Origin: Actinomycetes bacterium
Lineage (GTDB): Bacteria; Actinomycetota; Acidimicrobiia; Acidimicrobiales; Bog-793
DNA length: 6,967 nt
Reading direction: 5' to 3'
Assembly: GCA_021785095.1 (NCBI GenBank)
Contig: JAJYGM010000691.1
Location: 1-6,967, forward strand
The stretch's first letter is position 1. The number at the start of each line of letters is the position of its first letter. A program made the position numbers and the translations under genes. A model generated the notes under the pieces. That model was not told the origin of the DNA. It ran no database searches and worked only from the letters and a program-made list of their open reading frames with translations. Shown here one piece after another: positions 6,269 to 6,967 of this stretch.

Positions 6269-6289
6269 CCGCATGGACCGGCTGACCGC
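6241..6289 (+). repeat. 17-bp tandem repeat (about 2.9 copies) across the isomerase/YceH gene junction
   Basis: Unit GACCGGCTGACCGCATG at 6242-6258 and 6259-6275, with a 14-base third copy at 6276-6289. It contains the isomerase's last codons and stop (TGA 6266-6268) and two ATGs, 6256 and 6273. The ATG at 6256 opens only a nine-codon frame, MDRLTAWTG, stopping at 6283-6285. The ATG at 6273 opens the YceH-like protein. The 17-base period shifts frame between copies, so one DNA unit serves as one protein's C-terminus and the next protein's N-terminus. Confidence 0.95.
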
Positions 6290-6967
6290 GCTCGAGGGGC
6301 GTGTGGTCGCGTCCCTCGTGGAGAAGCACCTGACGATCCCCCAGCACTACCCGCTCACGCTGCACGCGCTGGTGGAGGCCTGCAACCAGTCGTCCAACCG
6401 CGAGCCCGTCATCTCGCTGTCCGAGAGCGAGGTCCTCGGCGCGGTCGAGTCCTTGAAGGCGAAGCGGATGGTCCGAGCGGTGCTCCCTTCGCACGGCCGC
6501 TCCGTCGTGCGCTACCGCCACGTGCTCGACGAGACCCTCGGGCTCGACGCCCCCCAGCTCGCCGTGCTCGCGGTCCTCGAGCTGCGCGGGCCGCAGACCG
6601 CCGCGGAGCTGCGCGCCCGCACCGTGCGCATGGCCGCCGTCGAGTCCGTGGACCACGAGCTCGGACTGCTCGCACAGAGGGAGGAGCCGCTCGCCGTGCT
6701 CCTGGGGCGCCGCCCCGGTCAGAAAGAGGACCGCTGGGCGTCGCTGCTCGCAGAGGATGTTCCGAGTGGTGCGACGGCTGCCGGTCTCGAGACGCCAGCG
6801 AGAGGCACCGGCTCGGCGTACGCGGCCTCCGGTGCGAGATCCGCGGCGCCGCCGACACCGGAGGCCGGCTCCCTCGGCGCCGACGTCGCAGACGTGCGTC
6901 GGGACGTCGCCGCCGTGCGGGCGGAGCTCGAGGCGCTGCGCGGCGCGCTCGAGGCGCTGCGCTCGGG
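6273..6967 (+). CDS. YceH / DUF480 (UPF0502) winged-helix family protein, 3' partial
   Basis: The frame from ATG 6273 is open to the right edge (231 codons plus two bases). It closely follows the E. coli YceH pattern: LTALEGRVVASLVEK (4-18), YPLTLHALVEACNQ (26-39), SNREPV (41-46), LSESEV (49-54), LRGPQTAAELRAR (104-116) and the RRPGQKEDRW block (146-155). The family is a pair of winged-helix domains of unknown cellular role. Residues about 163-203 form an Ala/Gly/Pro/Ser-rich linker, and from about 204 heptad-like repeats (LEALRGA, LEALRSG) suggest the coiled-coil tail seen in YceH; only a little of the end is probably missing. It starts four bases after the isomerase stop, without an SD, inside the 17-bp repeat, so it probably depends on coupled reinitiation. 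E. coli YceH is about 215 residues. A regulatory, DNA-binding role is only suggested by the fold. Confidence 0.93.
   Translation, partial: MDRLTALEGRVVASLVEKHLTIPQHYPLTLHALVEACNQSSNREPVISLSESEVLGAVESLKAKRMVRAVLPSHGRSVVRYRHVLDETLGLDAPQLAVLAVLELRGPQTAAELRARTVRMAAVESVDHELGLLAQREEPLAVLLGRRPGQKEDRWASLLAEDVPSGATAAGLETPARGTGSAYAASGARSAAPPTPEAGSLGADVADVRRDVAAVRAELEALRGALEALRS
6823..6867. repeat. 12-bp perfect inverted repeat in the YceH linker region
   Basis: cggcctccggtg (6823-6834) is the reverse complement of caccggaggccg (6856-6867), with a 21-base loop containing ccgcgg. It lies in the low-complexity linker between the winged-helix domains and the coiled coil. It may be an mRNA hairpin or a by-product of GC-rich linker sequence. 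Confidence 0.6.
6927..6962 (+). repeat. 21-bp heptad repeat in the coiled-coil tail
   Basis: The 15-mer ctcgaggcgctgcgc occurs at 6927-6941 and 6948-6962, 21 bases (seven codons) apart, encoding LEALR in successive heptads. This supports a coiled-coil tail and suggests recent DNA-level duplication of one heptad. Confidence 0.75.

Noticed and set aside
6256..6285. Small gene MDRLTAWTG starting at ATG 6256
   Set aside because: Nine codons produced by the tandem duplication, with no SD. It is treated as a by-product that may affect initiation, not as a gene.
6242..6290. Frameshift fusing the isomerase and YceH-like genes
   Set aside because: Both proteins are complete at this junction: the isomerase has a normal length and C-terminal region, and the YceH-like protein begins with its family N-terminus, so two separate genes explain it.

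Overview
The window reads as high-GC actinobacterial chromosome. All recognisable genes are on the + strand and closely packed, with G/C-rich third codon positions and several GTG starts. The run of phosphomannomutase, short one-cysteine Trm112-like protein and SIS-type phosphoglucose/phosphomannose isomerase is an arrangement I know from Actinobacteria. The style of the large membrane protein and the presence of a YceH/DUF480 protein make me lean towards Acidimicrobiia or a relative, but that is inference from memory, not a measured placement.

Layout. Bases 1-889: 3' part of a CPBP-family (CAAX-protease-like) membrane protein with a Pro/Tyr-rich N-terminal tail that runs off the left edge. 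Bases 890-1084: a short region with a 14-bp perfect palindrome and two copies of a 22-bp direct repeat; it is either a leader or the coding sequence of a disordered N-terminus, because the start of the next gene is ambiguous (GTG 923 or ATG 1085). Up to 3523: a large polytopic membrane protein of the 6-PTPS-related / GT-C-like type, carrying an in-frame 36-bp tandem duplication in a predicted cytoplasmic loop. 3536-4897: phosphomannomutase ManB. 4923-5210: Trm112-like protein. 5207-6268: PGI/PMI isomerase, start overlapping the previous stop as GTGA. 6273 to the right edge: a YceH/DUF480 winged-helix protein, truncated at its 3' end, whose start codon lies inside a 17-bp tandem repeat shared with the end of the isomerase gene.

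How the genes may work together. PGI/PMI would interconvert fructose-6-P with mannose-6-P (and glucose-6-P), and ManB would convert mannose-6-P to mannose-1-P, feeding GDP-mannose and polyprenol-P-mannose for glycans. The large membrane protein just upstream has GT-C-like features and could be a glycan transferase or export component, but its activity is unknown. The Trm112-like protein is translationally coupled to the isomerase. The CPBP protein and the YceH protein have no proven link to the sugar genes.

I see no tRNA, rRNA, CRISPR array, transposase or phage gene, and no clear terminator or promoter. The core is a familiar housekeeping locus. The least ordinary parts are the junction repeats, the leader of the large membrane protein, and the coupling of the one-cysteine Trm112-like protein to the isomerase.
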